Assembly: GCA_001464615.1 (NCBI GenBank)
Contig: LNFI01000038.1
Span: 1 to 64,000, forward strand
Origin: Sphingomonadales bacterium Ga0077557
GTDB taxonomy: Bacteria; Pseudomonadota; Alphaproteobacteria; Sphingomonadales; Sphingomonadaceae
Direction of reading: 5' to 3'
DNA: 64,000 bases
Shown here in pieces: positions 9,677 through 20,123 of this stretch. Numbering within the stretch: the first letter of the stretch is position 1; each line of letters opens with the position of its first letter. Position numbers and translations under genes: made by a program. The notes beneath the pieces were generated by a model, which had not been told where the DNA came from, searched no databases, and saw nothing but the letters and a program-made list of their open reading frames with translations.

Positions 9677-11476
9677 CTAACCCAGTTGCGCCTTGGCGCG
9701 CGCCTCGACCAGCCGTTCCAGGATCGTCAGCGGCACCGCGCCATCGCGCAGCACCTCATGGAATTGCTTCAGGTCGAACTTGTCGCCCAATATCCGCTTG
9801 GCATTGTCGCGCGCGCGCAGCCAGCTGATATGGCCAAGCTTATAGCTGCACGCCTGCCCCGCCTGGGTGCAGTAGCGTTCGATCTCGCGCAGCGACCGTG
9901 GTCGTGCAAACCCCACCGTCTCGACGAAATAGTCAGTCGCCTGCTCGCGCGTCCAGCGTTTGGCGTGGATGCCGGTGTCCGCCACCAGCCGCGCAGCGCG
10001 GAACAGGAAGGACTGGAGATACCCCGCCCGTTCGATCGCATTGGCATAGCCACCGAGTTCCTCGGCCACTTGTTCGGCATATAACGCCCAGCCTTCCGAA
10101 TAGGCACTGAAGCCTGACAACCGCCGAAGCAGCGGCGAATCAAGCTTCTGGACGATGCTGAGCTGCAAGTGATGCCCCGGCACCCCTTCATGATAGCTGA
10201 GCGAGGGCAGTGTATATTTCGGCCAGTCACCAACGCTTTTCAGGTTGATGAAGTAGATCGCCGGGCGGGTGCCATCGAGCGAGGCGCGGCGGTAATAGCC
10301 GTTTGAGGCGCCGTCCTGAATCTCCACCGGCACCGCGCGGATATCGAGTGGTTCGCTCGGCGGGTTGAGAAACGCCTCGCCAAGCCGTTTCTGCATCGCC
10401 GCTACGCCGACGTTCAGGCCCGCCAGCAAGTCGGCCCGCCCTTCCGCCGTATCCGCGTAAAGCTGTGACGGCATGTCGTTGAGCGCGGTCAGCCGCGCTC
10501 CGACACTGCCCTTGGTCAGCCCCTGCGCCTTCAGAATCGCATCGAGTTCGGCGCTGAGCGAGGCGACTTGCTCCTTGCCGATCTTATGGACTTCATCGGG
10601 CGTGAAATCGGTGGTGGTGGCGGCCTTCAGCGCCTCGGCATAGATGGCATCGCCATTGGGCAGTGCCCATAGTCCCGCTTCCTTGCGACGCGGCAGCGCC
10701 TGAACGAGCGCGATTTGCCGATCGAGCGCCGGATAGACCTGGCTCTCGACAATGGCGGCAGCCTTTGCTGACCAATCGCCCGCCAACCCGGCAGCCTTGG
10801 CGCGCGTGACGAGCGAGTTGACCATCGCACTGGCGGCGGCAGGCTTGCCCCGCAGTGCCTTGAGCTGGCCGATCGTCAGATCGAGCGAGAAATCGGGCGC
10901 GACAAAACCGCGCGCGGCTTCCTCCTTTTGCACCGCACTGTCCTGATCAAGCGCAGTCGCAAAGGCGGAAAGGCGCGCGCAATAGGCTTCGGCATCGGCG
11001 GTGGTGCGGATGGTGTGCGCGGAATTGAGGAAATCGGGGACCGAGAAATAGGCACCGCCCTGCTGGAAGATACGATAGGGGCGGATCGTGCTGCCAATCC
11101 CGAATGTGTCGGGGCCAACAACGCTGCTATTCAGCGAGTATAAGACGACTTCGCGATTGAGCTTGGCCGTTTCGGACAGCGTGGTCGTGTCGATCGCCTC
11201 GATCCGCGCAATCGCTTGCTTGGTTCGTGCAAGATCAGCGGCGCGCGCGGCGAGCGACCGATCCCCTAACTGTCCCTTGGCGGCAGCGCGCTTGCCCGTA
11301 TCGAGCCCAAGTTGGGTTACGCTCTCCGGCGAATCATCAAGACCTTCCTGAAAGATCGCTTCGAACAGCGCGTTGATCGCGGCATCGCCAGCGGGTGCCG
11401 CCGCGCGCAACGCGCTAGGCGTCAGGGACAGCGCGGCGACAGCACCGCTGGAGGAAAGAAATTGGCGGCGGTCCAT
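9677..11476 (-). CDS. DUF885 family protein with Tat-like signal (MDRRQFLSSSG)
   Basis: 599 aa; YHEGVPGHHLQ and GWALYAEQ...LG motifs of DUF885 peptidase-like proteins. Confidence 0.88.
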   Translation of the reverse strand: MDRRQFLSSSGAVAALSLTPSALRAAAPAGDAAINALFEAIFQEGLDDSPESVTQLGLDTGKRAAAKGQLGDRSLAARAADLARTKQAIARIEAIDTTTLSETAKLNREVVLYSLNSSVVGPDTFGIGSTIRPYRIFQQGGAYFSVPDFLNSAHTIRTTADAEAYCARLSAFATALDQDSAVQKEEAARGFVAPDFSLDLTIGQLKALRGKPAAASAMVNSLVTRAKAAGLAGDWSAKAAAIVESQVYPALDRQIALVQALPRRKEAGLWALPNGDAIYAEALKAATTTDFTPDEVHKIGKEQVASLSAELDAILKAQGLTKGSVGARLTALNDMPSQLYADTAEGRADLLAGLNVGVAAMQKRLGEAFLNPPSEPLDIRAVPVEIQDGASNGYYRRASLDGTRPAIYFINLKSVGDWPKYTLPSLSYHEGVPGHHLQLSIVQKLDSPLLRRLSGFSAYSEGWALYAEQVAEELGGYANAIERAGYLQSFLFRAARLVADTGIHAKRWTREQATDYFVETVGFARPRSLREIERYCTQAGQACSYKLGHISWLRARDNAKRILGDKFDLKQFHEVLRDGAVPLTILERLVEARAKAQLG

Positions 11477-11544
11477 GGGCGGGCGACTCCTGTGTGAAGG
11501 ATGGGAGGGAACCTAGTCGACGACAGCCAGTCAGCAAGCTGCTT

Positions 11545-13671
11545 CTATACGCGCTCCACCGCGCTCACCGCATCGGCAGCCCGCAGCGCCGCGATCAGGC
11601 GCATCAGATGCTGAAGATCGTGCACCTCAACATCAATGGTGTTGGTGTGATAGCCCGAATCGCGATTATCGAGCCTGAGGCCCAGAATATTGGCTTTATG
11701 CGCGCCAATGATGGTAGCGACGACGCCCAGCGCGCCGGGTTCGTTCTTCAGATCAACCGCAATCTGGGCGGTTGCGCCTTCGGTCTTGTCGCCCCAGGCA
11801 AGATCGACCCAATCCGCATCATCGCCGTCGATCAGCGTTTTGCAGTCGATCGAATGAACCTCGATCAGCCGATCAGGATGGCGCAGCCCGACAATCCGGT
11901 CGCCGGGCACGGGATGGCAGCATTCGGCGAGTTCAAAGGCAATGCCGTGCTTCAGGCCACGGATCGAAATCGCGCTTGATTGCGGTGGCAGGGCGTGGCG
12001 AGCGGCCTTGTCCGCCGATCCGGGCATCAGCGCTTCCATCACGTCGGCATCGGGAATCCGACGCTTGGCGATCGCCTCCATCAGCGCGGCTTCATCGGCC
12101 AGCTTCAGCCTTTTCAACGCCACATTGATCGCATCATCGGCCAGCGTGGCGGGCAGCCGCTGGACAATTTCCTCATAGATTTTGCGGCCAAGCGCCTGGC
12201 CTTCGCTGCGTTCGGTCTGGCGCAAATGGCGGCGAATGGCGGCGCGCGCCTTGCCGGTGATCGCAAAGTTAAGCCAACCCGGCTGCGGCACTTGCGCTTT
12301 GGAGCGCAGGATTTGCACCTGATCGCCATTCTCTACCCGCGTCCGCAAGGGGGCAACCCGGCCATTGATCTTGGCCCCCACCGCCTGGTCACCCAGATCG
12401 GTATGGAGCGCATAGGCAAAATCAATCGGCGTTGCGCCCTTGGGCAGCTGGATCAGCTCGCCGCGGGGCGTAAAGGCAAAGATCCGGTCCTGATACATCG
12501 CCATGCGGGTATGTTCGAGCAGCTCTTCGGGGCTCTCGGCGGTATCGAGAATCTCGACCAGATCAGCGATCCAGCGCACCTGCGTATCGGGGCGCACCTT
12601 GCTCTGCTTATAGGCCCAGTGTGCGGCCAGACCGTGTTCAGCCTCAGCATGCATTTCCGTCGTGCGAATCTGGATTTCGACACGGGTATTTTCGGCATGC
12701 ATCACCGACGTATGCAGCGAACGATAGCCGTTACGCTTGGGGGTTGAGATATAATCCTTGAACCGGCCCGGCACCATCGGCCACCGGCGATGGATCAGCC
12801 CGAGCGCGGTATAGCAATCCTCCACCGTCGGCACGATCAGCCGGAACGCCATGATATCGGACAATTGTTCGAAGCTGATGTGCCGTTCGGCCATCTTCTT
12901 CCAGATCGAATAGGGGTGTTTTTCGCGCCCTGAAATCTCCGCGCCAACCCCGCCGCGCTCAAGCAATTGCTTGAAGCTTTTGGCGATCTTGTCGATCCGG
13001 TCGCCATCGCCTTCCTTGAGCTGCTCCAACCGCTTGGTGATCGAGCTATAGGCCTCTGGCTCAAGCTCGCGAAACGCCAGCGTCTGCATTTCCTTCATGA
13101 ACTCATACATGCCGATCCGCTCAGCAAGCGGGGCATAGATGTCCATGGTTTCGCGCGCGATCCGGCGGCGCTTTTCAGGCTTGGCGATGTGGTGCAGCGT
13201 CCGCATATTGTGCAGCCGATCAGCCAGTTTGACGAGCAGCACGCGAATATCGTCTGACATCGCCAGCAGGAATTTACGCAGATTTTCGGCCGCGCGTTCA
13301 TTTTCGGTCTGCGCTTCGATCTTCGACAGCTTGGTCACGCCGTCAACCAGCCGGGCGACATTGGCGCCGAACAGCCTTAGGATTTCCTCCGGCGTGGCGA
13401 CCGTGTCTTCGATCGTATCGTGCAGGATCGCGGTTGCGATAGTTTCATCATCAAGATGAAGATCGGTCAGGATCCCGGCGACTTCGATCGGGTGGCTGAA
13501 ATAGGGATCGCCGCTGGCGCGCTTCTGGCTGCCATGCGCCTGCATCGAAAAAACATAGGCGCGATTGAGCAAGGCCTCATTGGCCTGGGGATCGTAGCTT
13601 AATACCCGATCGACGAGTTCATATTGCCGCAGCACGCGACCACGATGGGGCCGCGTGCTGCTGCTTTGCAA
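11545..13671 (-). CDS. rsh: bifunctional (p)ppGpp synthetase/hydrolase (RelA/SpoT)
   Basis: HD, synthetase, TGS and ACT domains: HDTIEDT, RLHNMRTL, YSIWKKM, FAFTPRGELIQLPKGATPIDFAYALHT. Confidence 0.95.
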   Translation of the reverse strand: MQSSSTRPHRGRVLRQYELVDRVLSYDPQANEALLNRAYVFSMQAHGSQKRASGDPYFSHPIEVAGILTDLHLDDETIATAILHDTIEDTVATPEEILRLFGANVARLVDGVTKLSKIEAQTENERAAENLRKFLLAMSDDIRVLLVKLADRLHNMRTLHHIAKPEKRRRIARETMDIYAPLAERIGMYEFMKEMQTLAFRELEPEAYSSITKRLEQLKEGDGDRIDKIAKSFKQLLERGGVGAEISGREKHPYSIWKKMAERHISFEQLSDIMAFRLIVPTVEDCYTALGLIHRRWPMVPGRFKDYISTPKRNGYRSLHTSVMHAENTRVEIQIRTTEMHAEAEHGLAAHWAYKQSKVRPDTQVRWIADLVEILDTAESPEELLEHTRMAMYQDRIFAFTPRGELIQLPKGATPIDFAYALHTDLGDQAVGAKINGRVAPLRTRVENGDQVQILRSKAQVPQPGWLNFAITGKARAAIRRHLRQTERSEGQALGRKIYEEIVQRLPATLADDAINVALKRLKLADEAALMEAIAKRRIPDADVMEALMPGSADKAARHALPPQSSAISIRGLKHGIAFELAECCHPVPGDRIVGLRHPDRLIEVHSIDCKTLIDGDDADWVDLAWGDKTEGATAQIAVDLKNEPGALGVVATIIGAHKANILGLRLDNRDSGYHTNTIDVEVHDLQHLMRLIAALRAADAVSAVERV

Positions 13672-13685
13672 CAGTATACTTTATG

Positions 13686-13994
13686 TCAGCTCGCGCGCGC
13701 ATTGCACTTGGCAAGCATTTCGGCGTCGAGTGGCGTGCCAGCGACAGTGAAGGCGCTGAGCGCGCCAACGCGCTGGACGACCATCTGGCACATGATCACG
13801 TCGCGCTGGGTCGATTGCTTGGCGGTGCAAACACCGTCTGCGCACTTCCACAGCGTGCCGGCGGTGATGACGCTGGCCTTGGTTGGGGCGGTCACGGGCG
13901 TTGCGCTATAATAGCTGCTGGAAGCCGCCGACGCGGCGCTGGCGAAGAGCAGCATAGCAGAGGTGGCGAGGGCAGCGGCGATGGGGAGGGTGCG
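13686..13994 (-). CDS. CC_3452-type small secreted protein
   Basis: Signal peptide MTRTLPIAAALATSAMLLFASAASA, then SSYYSATPVTAPTKAS...LWKCADGVCTA...AKCNARA. Confidence 0.75.
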   Translation of the reverse strand, partial: RTLPIAAALATSAMLLFASAASAASSSYYSATPVTAPTKASVITAGTLWKCADGVCTAKQSTQRDVIMCQMVVQRVGALSAFTVAGTPLDAEMLAKCNARAS

Positions 13995-14168
13995 TGTCAT
14001 GATGAACTCCATGATCGGTTCGTGGACAGATTGAGGCGTAAATTACCGGCAACCGAATTAAGTTGCGAATCACTACTTACTCCGATAGGTTTCCAGTTGC
14101 AACTAGAAACTAATATTTCATTCGCATGACGGTTCAAATTTGTTAGATTACGTCAGGATTGAGGACGC

Positions 14169-14660
14169 ATGGACGGAAAACTGAGAGAACCCTTGCGCGA
14201 ACTGGCCGAGTGCAGCCTGCCGGCAGCGCTGGAGGCGATGGGTGAGCGCTGGTCCTTTTTGATCCTGCGTGCCGCCTTTAACGGCTTGTATCATTTCGAG
14301 GAATTTCAGTCCGAACTGGGCATTGCGCGCAACATTCTGGCCAATCGCCTGGCGCGACTCGTCGAACATGGCATCCTGAAGCGCGAGGCGATGCCCGATG
14401 ATCGCCGCAAGATCGAATATCGCCTGACCGATAAGGGTTTTGCCCTGCTGCCGACGATGATTGCGCTGCGGCAATGGGGGGAGCGCTGGGAAACCGGCTT
14501 TCCCGCCTCACCCGTGCTGGTCGATGAACGCGATCGGCGGCCGATCGCGCAGATTGACGTGCGCGCCTGGGATGGGCGGGTGCTGACCAAACAGGATCTG
14601 CTCTGGTCACTGCCCGAACATGTTGCGGGCAACCCGATCGACATTCGCGCCGCCGAATAG
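14169..14660 (+). CDS. HxlR family winged-helix transcriptional regulator
   Basis: CSLPAALEAMGERWSFLILRAAFNGLYHFEEFQSELGIARNILANRLARLVEHGIL. Confidence 0.92.
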   Translation: MDGKLREPLRELAECSLPAALEAMGERWSFLILRAAFNGLYHFEEFQSELGIARNILANRLARLVEHGILKREAMPDDRRKIEYRLTDKGFALLPTMIALRQWGERWETGFPASPVLVDERDRRPIAQIDVRAWDGRVLTKQDLLWSLPEHVAGNPIDIRAAE

Positions 14661-14663
14661 GGC

Positions 14664-15089
14664 TTAGCCGCTCACCAGGGCTTCCAGCCGGGTGCGCACT
14701 TCTCCCGTGATCGGTTTGGGGCGGCCCGTGGCCAGATCGACATGAACGATCGTCATCAAAATCGTGCAGTGCAACGCCCCCGTCGATGCATGGCATAGCT
14801 CAAAGCGCTGCATCATGCTGGTCCCGCCGATCCGCTCAATGCGGACAAAGGCCTCGATCTCGTCGTTCATCACGAACGGCTTGAAATAATCAATCTCGGT
14901 ATGGCGGACGTGAAATTCCGCTTCGGTCCATTCGGGGCCAAGGTCTTCCAGTCCCGTACTGGGCCAGAATTCCGACACCGCCACGTCGACATATTCCAGA
15001 TAGCGCGAGTTATAGACGACGCGCTGAGCATCGACCTCCGCGTAGCGGACCTTGAATCGGGTGGAAAAGCGAAAGCCAGGGCGTGTCAT
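14664..15089 (-). CDS. acyl-CoA thioesterase (4HBT/YbgC-like)
   Basis: KVRYAEVDAQRVVYNSRYLEYVDVAVSEFW hot-dog motif; start within ORF 14664..15320. Confidence 0.85.
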   Translation of the reverse strand: MTRPGFRFSTRFKVRYAEVDAQRVVYNSRYLEYVDVAVSEFWPSTGLEDLGPEWTEAEFHVRHTEIDYFKPFVMNDEIEAFVRIERIGGTSMMQRFELCHASTGALHCTILMTIVHVDLATGRPKPITGEVRTRLEALVSG

Positions 15090-15138
15090 GCCCGGTCGAT
15101 GACGGGCCATGGGCGCGGCGTCAATCGCTGCGTGCGGA

Positions 15139-15912
15139 TCAGGTAAGCAGCCGGATACCGACCAGCGCGAGCGTAATCGCCAGGATCGGTACCAGAATAT
15201 GTTCATGAATGCGTGCGGCGAGCATGCTGCCAAGGATGATCCCGGGAATCGACCCCAGCAGCAGCGAGGCGAGCAGCCACAGATCGACTGAGCCCATCGC
15301 CAAATGGCCGATGCCGGCAATCAGCGTCAGGGGCACGGCATGCGCAATATCAGACCCGACCAGCCGCGCGACCGGCACTTTGGGATATAGCACCAGCAGC
15401 GCAGTCATCCCCAGCGCGCCCGCCCCGACGGAGGTGAGCGACACCATCACGCCGAGCACCACGCCCAGCACGATCGTGATCTGATCAAGCCGATCGGCAT
15501 TGGCGCCGACCAGCAGTGGCGACAAGCGCGCCACGATCGTCTTTCTGAAAAAGACCGAAACGGCTGTGGCGATCAACGCGACGCCAAGGGCACCCGTGAT
15601 CACCTTGCCCATCGCTTCGCCCTGCCAGTTGAACAGCCAGAGTGCCGCCAGCGTCACTAACGCCGCCGGGACGCTGCCGGTCGCGAGACGGCGGACCACG
15701 CGCCAGTCGACCGTGCCGTGTCGGCCGTGCACCAATGTGCCAACCGTCTTGGTCGCCGATGCATAAAGCAGATCAGTGCCAACCGCCGTCGCAGGATGGA
15801 AGCCGAACAACAGCACCAAGAGCGGCGTCATCAGCGATCCGCCGCCAACCCCGGTCAGCCCGACCAGCACCCCGACCAGCGTGCCGGCGAACGAATAGAG
15901 CGGATTAATCAC
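15139..15912 (-). CDS. TauE/SafE family sulfite exporter
   Basis: GVLVGLTGVGGGSLMTPLLVLLFG...AVGTDLLYA. Confidence 0.9.
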   Translation of the reverse strand: MINPLYSFAGTLVGVLVGLTGVGGGSLMTPLLVLLFGFHPATAVGTDLLYASATKTVGTLVHGRHGTVDWRVVRRLATGSVPAALVTLAALWLFNWQGEAMGKVITGALGVALIATAVSVFFRKTIVARLSPLLVGANADRLDQITIVLGVVLGVMVSLTSVGAGALGMTALLVLYPKVPVARLVGSDIAHAVPLTLIAGIGHLAMGSVDLWLLASLLLGSIPGIILGSMLAARIHEHILVPILAITLALVGIRLLT

Positions 15913-15942
15913 TCAGCCATCCGCTCGGCACAGAGGCTGGGG

Positions 15943-17151
15943 TCAAGCGGAGTCACGCGCGGGCGTGTTGACGCCCATCGATTGGAGATATTTTTTCACG
16001 TTGCGCGCTGCCTGGCGCAGTCGCTGTTCGTTCTCGACCATTGCGATCCGCACAAAGCCTTCACCGTTCTCGCCATAGCCCACCCCTGGCGCAACCGCGA
16101 CCTGCGCGCATGTCAGCAATTGTTTGCTGAACTCAAGGCTACCTAAATGCGCCAATGCCGGCGGCAGCGGCGCCCAGGCAAACATCGATGCGGCAGGCGC
16201 AGGAATATCCCACCCTGCCCGACCAAAGCTTTCGACCAGCACGTCGCGGCGCTTATGATAAAGCTCGCGATTCTTTTCGACGATATCCTGCGGCCCGTTC
16301 AGCGCGGCGCAGGCAGCAGCCTGAATCGGCGTAAAGGCGCCATAATCGAGATAGGATTTTACGCGCGTCATCGCGGCGATCAGCTTCTTGTTGCCGACGG
16401 CAAAGCCGATCCGCCAGCCGGCCATTGAATAGGTCTTGCTCAGGCTGGTGAATTCGATCGCGACGTCCTTGGCGCCCTTCACCTGCAGGATCGACGTGGT
16501 TGGCTTGCCGTCAAAATACAGCTCGGAATAGGCAAGGTCGGAAATGATCCAGACCTTGTTCTCGCGCGCCCAGGCGACCAGCCGCTCGTAAAAAGCGATA
16601 TCGACCGTCTCAGCAGTGGGGTTCGACGGATAATTGACCACCAATATCGACGGCCGCGGCACGGTGAAGTTCATCGCCCGCTCAAGTGCTTCCCAATAGC
16701 GTTCATCGGGCGTGGTCGGCACCGCGCGGATCGTGGCCCCGGCAATGATGAAGCCAAAGGTGTGGATGGGGTAGCTTGGGTTGGGCGCGAGCACGACATC
16801 GCCCGGTGCGGTAATCGCGGTGGCCAGGCTGGCGAGCCCTTCCTTCGATCCCATCGTAACGACAACTTCGCTTTCCGAATCGACCTCGACGCCGAAGCGG
16901 CGGCCGTAGTAATTCGCCTGCGCCTTGCGCAGCCCGGGAATGCCGCGCGACGCCGAATAGCCATGCGCATCGGGCTTGGCCGCGACTTCGCACAATTTTT
17001 CGATGACATGGGCGGGCGGCGGCAGATCGGGATTGCCCATGCCCAGGTCGATAATGTCCTCCCCGGCCGCGCGCGCCTGCGCCCGCATCGCGTTGACTTC
17101 AGCGATGACATAAGGGGGCAGGCGTTTGATGCGGTAAAATTCGTCTGACAT
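15943..17151 (-). CDS. alaC: class I/II PLP aminotransferase, AlaC-like
   Basis: DIIDLGMGNPDLPPP...VVNYPSNPTAE...FTSLSKTYSMAGWRIGFAVGN. Confidence 0.8.
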   Translation of the reverse strand: MSDEFYRIKRLPPYVIAEVNAMRAQARAAGEDIIDLGMGNPDLPPPAHVIEKLCEVAAKPDAHGYSASRGIPGLRKAQANYYGRRFGVEVDSESEVVVTMGSKEGLASLATAITAPGDVVLAPNPSYPIHTFGFIIAGATIRAVPTTPDERYWEALERAMNFTVPRPSILVVNYPSNPTAETVDIAFYERLVAWARENKVWIISDLAYSELYFDGKPTTSILQVKGAKDVAIEFTSLSKTYSMAGWRIGFAVGNKKLIAAMTRVKSYLDYGAFTPIQAAACAALNGPQDIVEKNRELYHKRRDVLVESFGRAGWDIPAPAASMFAWAPLPPALAHLGSLEFSKQLLTCAQVAVAPGVGYGENGEGFVRIAMVENEQRLRQAARNVKKYLQSMGVNTPARDSA

Positions 17152-17274
17152 GGGTGCATTCCATCGGTCGGCGGGGTCGGTACAGCCCATTCATAGGCGA
17201 TTTGTCGTGCAGGGTGAATGACGGCGAAGCATGCTTGCGGTAGGCTGCGGCAAATAACAAGAATCGAGGATGCG

Positions 17275-19032
17275 ATGCGCGAGCCCGAGCCGACCGAGAC
17301 GCCGCTGAGTTCGGCCTTCACGATCCCCAGTCTGGAGGACATGCAGCACTGGACATGGGTGATGGGTCGCGCGCAGCAGATGATGCTGGAGGCGGGGTTG
17401 CAGACGATGCAGGAAACCCCGGCCATGCCGATTATCCCCGGCTTCACCGATCAACGCACCATCGATCGCGCGCGCGATTTTTGGACCGACAGCATGAAGC
17501 TGTGGCAGCATTTTCTGGCCCCCGCACTGGCCGATCCGATTGAGGAATCGGCCGAACACGCGCGCGACAAGCGCTTCAAGGCACCGCAATGGCGGGAAAA
17601 TCCGGTGTTCGACTGGATCCGCCAAAGCTATTTCCTGGTTTCAGACCATCTTTTGCGCGGGGTGGAGGAAATGGACGGGATCGACCCGCACCAGCGTGAA
17701 CAGCTGCGCTTTGCCACGCGCGGCTTTGTCGATGCGATGAGCCCAAGCAATTTTCCCGCCACCAATCCGCTCGTGCTCGAAAAGACGCTGGAAACGGGCG
17801 GCGAAAATCTGCTTCACGGTTTGCAGCATATGCTCGCCGATATGAGCAAGGGCCAGCTCACCCATACCGATCCCGATGCGTTTGCAGTCGGGCGCAATCT
17901 GGCGATGACGCCAGGCAAGGTCGTCAAGCGCACCCCGCTCTATGAACTGATCCAATATTCCCCCAGCACGCCCGATGTGCTGGCGGTCCCGCTGGTGATC
18001 TTCCCGCCATGGATTAATCGTTTCTACATCCTCGATCTCACGCCTGAGAAAAGCTTCATCAAATGGGCCGTCGATCAGGGGCTGACGGTCTTTGTCGTGT
18101 CGTGGAAATCCGCCGACGCCACGATGAAGGATGTGGTGTGGGACGATTATGTCGAGCAGGGCCAGATTGATGCGATCGATACGATTCGCGATCTGCTCGA
18201 CGTCTCCTCAGTGCACGCGATCGGCTATTGTGTGGCGGGCACGACGCTGGCGGCGACGCTTGCCGTGCTGGCGGCGCGGGGCCAGGCCGACAAGGTCAAA
18301 TCGGCGACCTTCTTCACCGCGCAGGTCGATTTCGCGCAGGCCGGCGAACTGCTCCATTTCGTTGATGACGAGCAGATGAAACTGATCGAGCAGCTCTCGC
18401 CCGATGGCTTTCTTGATGGGCGCTATATGGCGGCGACCTTCAATCTGCTGCGCGGGCGCGATCTGATCTGGAATTATGTCACCAATAATTATCTGCTCGG
18501 CCAGGATTATGCGCCGTTCGATCTGCTCCACTGGAATGGCGATACCACCAACCTGCCAACCAAATGGCATTTGAGCTATTTGCGCGATCTCTACCGCGAC
18601 AATTTGTTGGTCAAACCCGGTGCCCTTTCGATCTCAGGCACCCCGATCGATCTCACCACGGTAATGACGCCGAGCTATGTTCAGGCCGGGCGCGAGGATC
18701 ATATCGCGCCCGCCGAGAGCGTGTGGCAACTGACGCGCCAGCTCCGCGGGCCGATCCGATTCGTGCTTGCAGGCTCCGGCCACATCGCCGGCGTCGTCAA
18801 TCCGCCGGCAGCGGCCAAATATCAATATTGGACCAATTCGGTGCTGGGCGATTCGCTGGTCGACTTTGTCGCCGGTGCCGCTGAGACAAAGGGCAGCTGG
18901 TGGCCGGACTGGATCGACTGGATCAGGCAACAGGATGCAGCATCGCTTGCAGCAAAAGGGCCGCGCCTGCCGGGCAAGGGGCGGTTAAAGGCACTGGCGG
19001 ATGCGCCAGGCAGCTATGTTTGTGAGAAATAA
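17275..19032 (+). CDS. phaC: class I poly(3-hydroxyalkanoate) synthase
   Basis: VIFPPWINRFYILDLTPEKSFIKWAVDQGLTVFVVSW; lipase-like box GYCVAG. Confidence 0.95.
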   Translation: MREPEPTETPLSSAFTIPSLEDMQHWTWVMGRAQQMMLEAGLQTMQETPAMPIIPGFTDQRTIDRARDFWTDSMKLWQHFLAPALADPIEESAEHARDKRFKAPQWRENPVFDWIRQSYFLVSDHLLRGVEEMDGIDPHQREQLRFATRGFVDAMSPSNFPATNPLVLEKTLETGGENLLHGLQHMLADMSKGQLTHTDPDAFAVGRNLAMTPGKVVKRTPLYELIQYSPSTPDVLAVPLVIFPPWINRFYILDLTPEKSFIKWAVDQGLTVFVVSWKSADATMKDVVWDDYVEQGQIDAIDTIRDLLDVSSVHAIGYCVAGTTLAATLAVLAARGQADKVKSATFFTAQVDFAQAGELLHFVDDEQMKLIEQLSPDGFLDGRYMAATFNLLRGRDLIWNYVTNNYLLGQDYAPFDLLHWNGDTTNLPTKWHLSYLRDLYRDNLLVKPGALSISGTPIDLTTVMTPSYVQAGREDHIAPAESVWQLTRQLRGPIRFVLAGSGHIAGVVNPPAAAKYQYWTNSVLGDSLVDFVAGAAETKGSWWPDWIDWIRQQDAASLAAKGPRLPGKGRLKALADAPGSYVCEK

Positions 19033-19122
19033 AATCATATTTTTCAATATATTGAACAATTAATCAAATAATATGTTGCGACGCACAAAAAATCCTTGAA
19101 TCGGGCGAGACACTCGCATATA

Positions 19123-19136
19123 TTGCAGTGCAGCAA
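19123..19136. promoter_or_regulatory. candidate operator TTGCAGTGCAGCAA upstream of the phasin gene
   Basis: TTGC...GCAA palindrome with tandem TGCA, 20 bp before the phasin start; resembles TGC-rich PhaR-type sites. Confidence 0.4.
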
Positions 19137-19155
19137 ACGAGAAGAGGAGGCCCCG

Positions 19156-19974
19156 ATGGCCGACAAAGTCACCAAGGATGTTGCCAAGCCCGCTCCGGTA
19201 GCAGCCGACAAGGTTGCCCCCTCGGTCGTCGCCAAGACCAAGCCTGCCCCGGCAGCCAAGGCACCGGCGGCCAAAGTTACGCCGGCCAAAGTATCGGCGC
19301 CGGCACCCAAGACTGTTGCGCCGGTTGCTGCGGTCACCGCGCCCAAGCCAGCGCCTGTCAGTGCGCCGGTTGCCGCAGCGCCAACGCCGGTTGCGGAAAA
19401 GCCCGCACCCGCTCCTGTTGCCGAGCCCGTTATTGCCCAGGCAATGCCCGTGAAAACCCCAGAAGCCGTCAAGACCGAACCAACGCCGATCGCCGCAACC
19501 GCGACGCCGGCACCTCAACCTAAAAAGGAAGTCACCATGGAAAACACCGTCAAGAACACCGCCGAAAAGGCGCAGACCATGTTTGTTGAAATGAACGATC
19601 GCGCCAAGGCAGCGCTGGAAAAGACCCAGGGCATGTTTGCCGACATGAACGAATTCAACAAGGGCAATGTCGAAGCACTTGTCGAATCGTCGAAGATCGC
19701 TGCCAAGGGCATCGAGACGATGGGCCAGGATGCCGCTGAATATACCCGCAAGTCGTTCGAAGGCATGACCGCAATCGTCAAGAGCCTGGCCGCCGTCAAG
19801 TCGCCGACCGAGTTCATGAAGCTGCAGAGCGATTATGTCCGCACCTCGTTCGACTCGATGGTCGCCGAATCGTCGAAGACCACCGAAACGATGCTGAAGC
19901 TCGCCGGTGAGATCGCTCAGCCGATCTCGAACCGCGTTGCGGTTGCTGCTGAGAAGATCAAGATCAGCGCCTAA
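19156..19974 (+). CDS. phaP: phasin family protein with K/A/P-rich N-terminal extension
   Basis: C-terminal phasin domain ([46 protein letters not shown]); N-terminal about 127 aa rich in A, P, K, V. Confidence 0.88.
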   Translation: MADKVTKDVAKPAPVAADKVAPSVVAKTKPAPAAKAPAAKVTPAKVSAPAPKTVAPVAAVTAPKPAPVSAPVAAAPTPVAEKPAPAPVAEPVIAQAMPVKTPEAVKTEPTPIAATATPAPQPKKEVTMENTVKNTAEKAQTMFVEMNDRAKAALEKTQGMFADMNEFNKGNVEALVESSKIAAKGIETMGQDAAEYTRKSFEGMTAIVKSLAAVKSPTEFMKLQSDYVRTSFDSMVAESSKTTETMLKLAGEIAQPISNRVAVAAEKIKISA

Positions 19975-20007
19975 TTGATCCGGCGTTTCGGCGCCGATCC
20001 ATATGCC

Positions 20008-20041
20008 AAAGGGGCGGTCGCAGCGATGCGGCCGCCCTTTT
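20008..20041 (+). terminator. Rho-independent terminator of the phasin gene
   Basis: GGGGCGG...CCGCCC TTTT hairpin plus T-run. Confidence 0.65.
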
Positions 20042-20123
20042 GCATGCAAAATCGGGGGAAAAACGGATTAGCATGCGCTTCCCCCTTGCCCTTGGCCGGG
20101 CAGGTGCCATATTTTCAGGGCAC

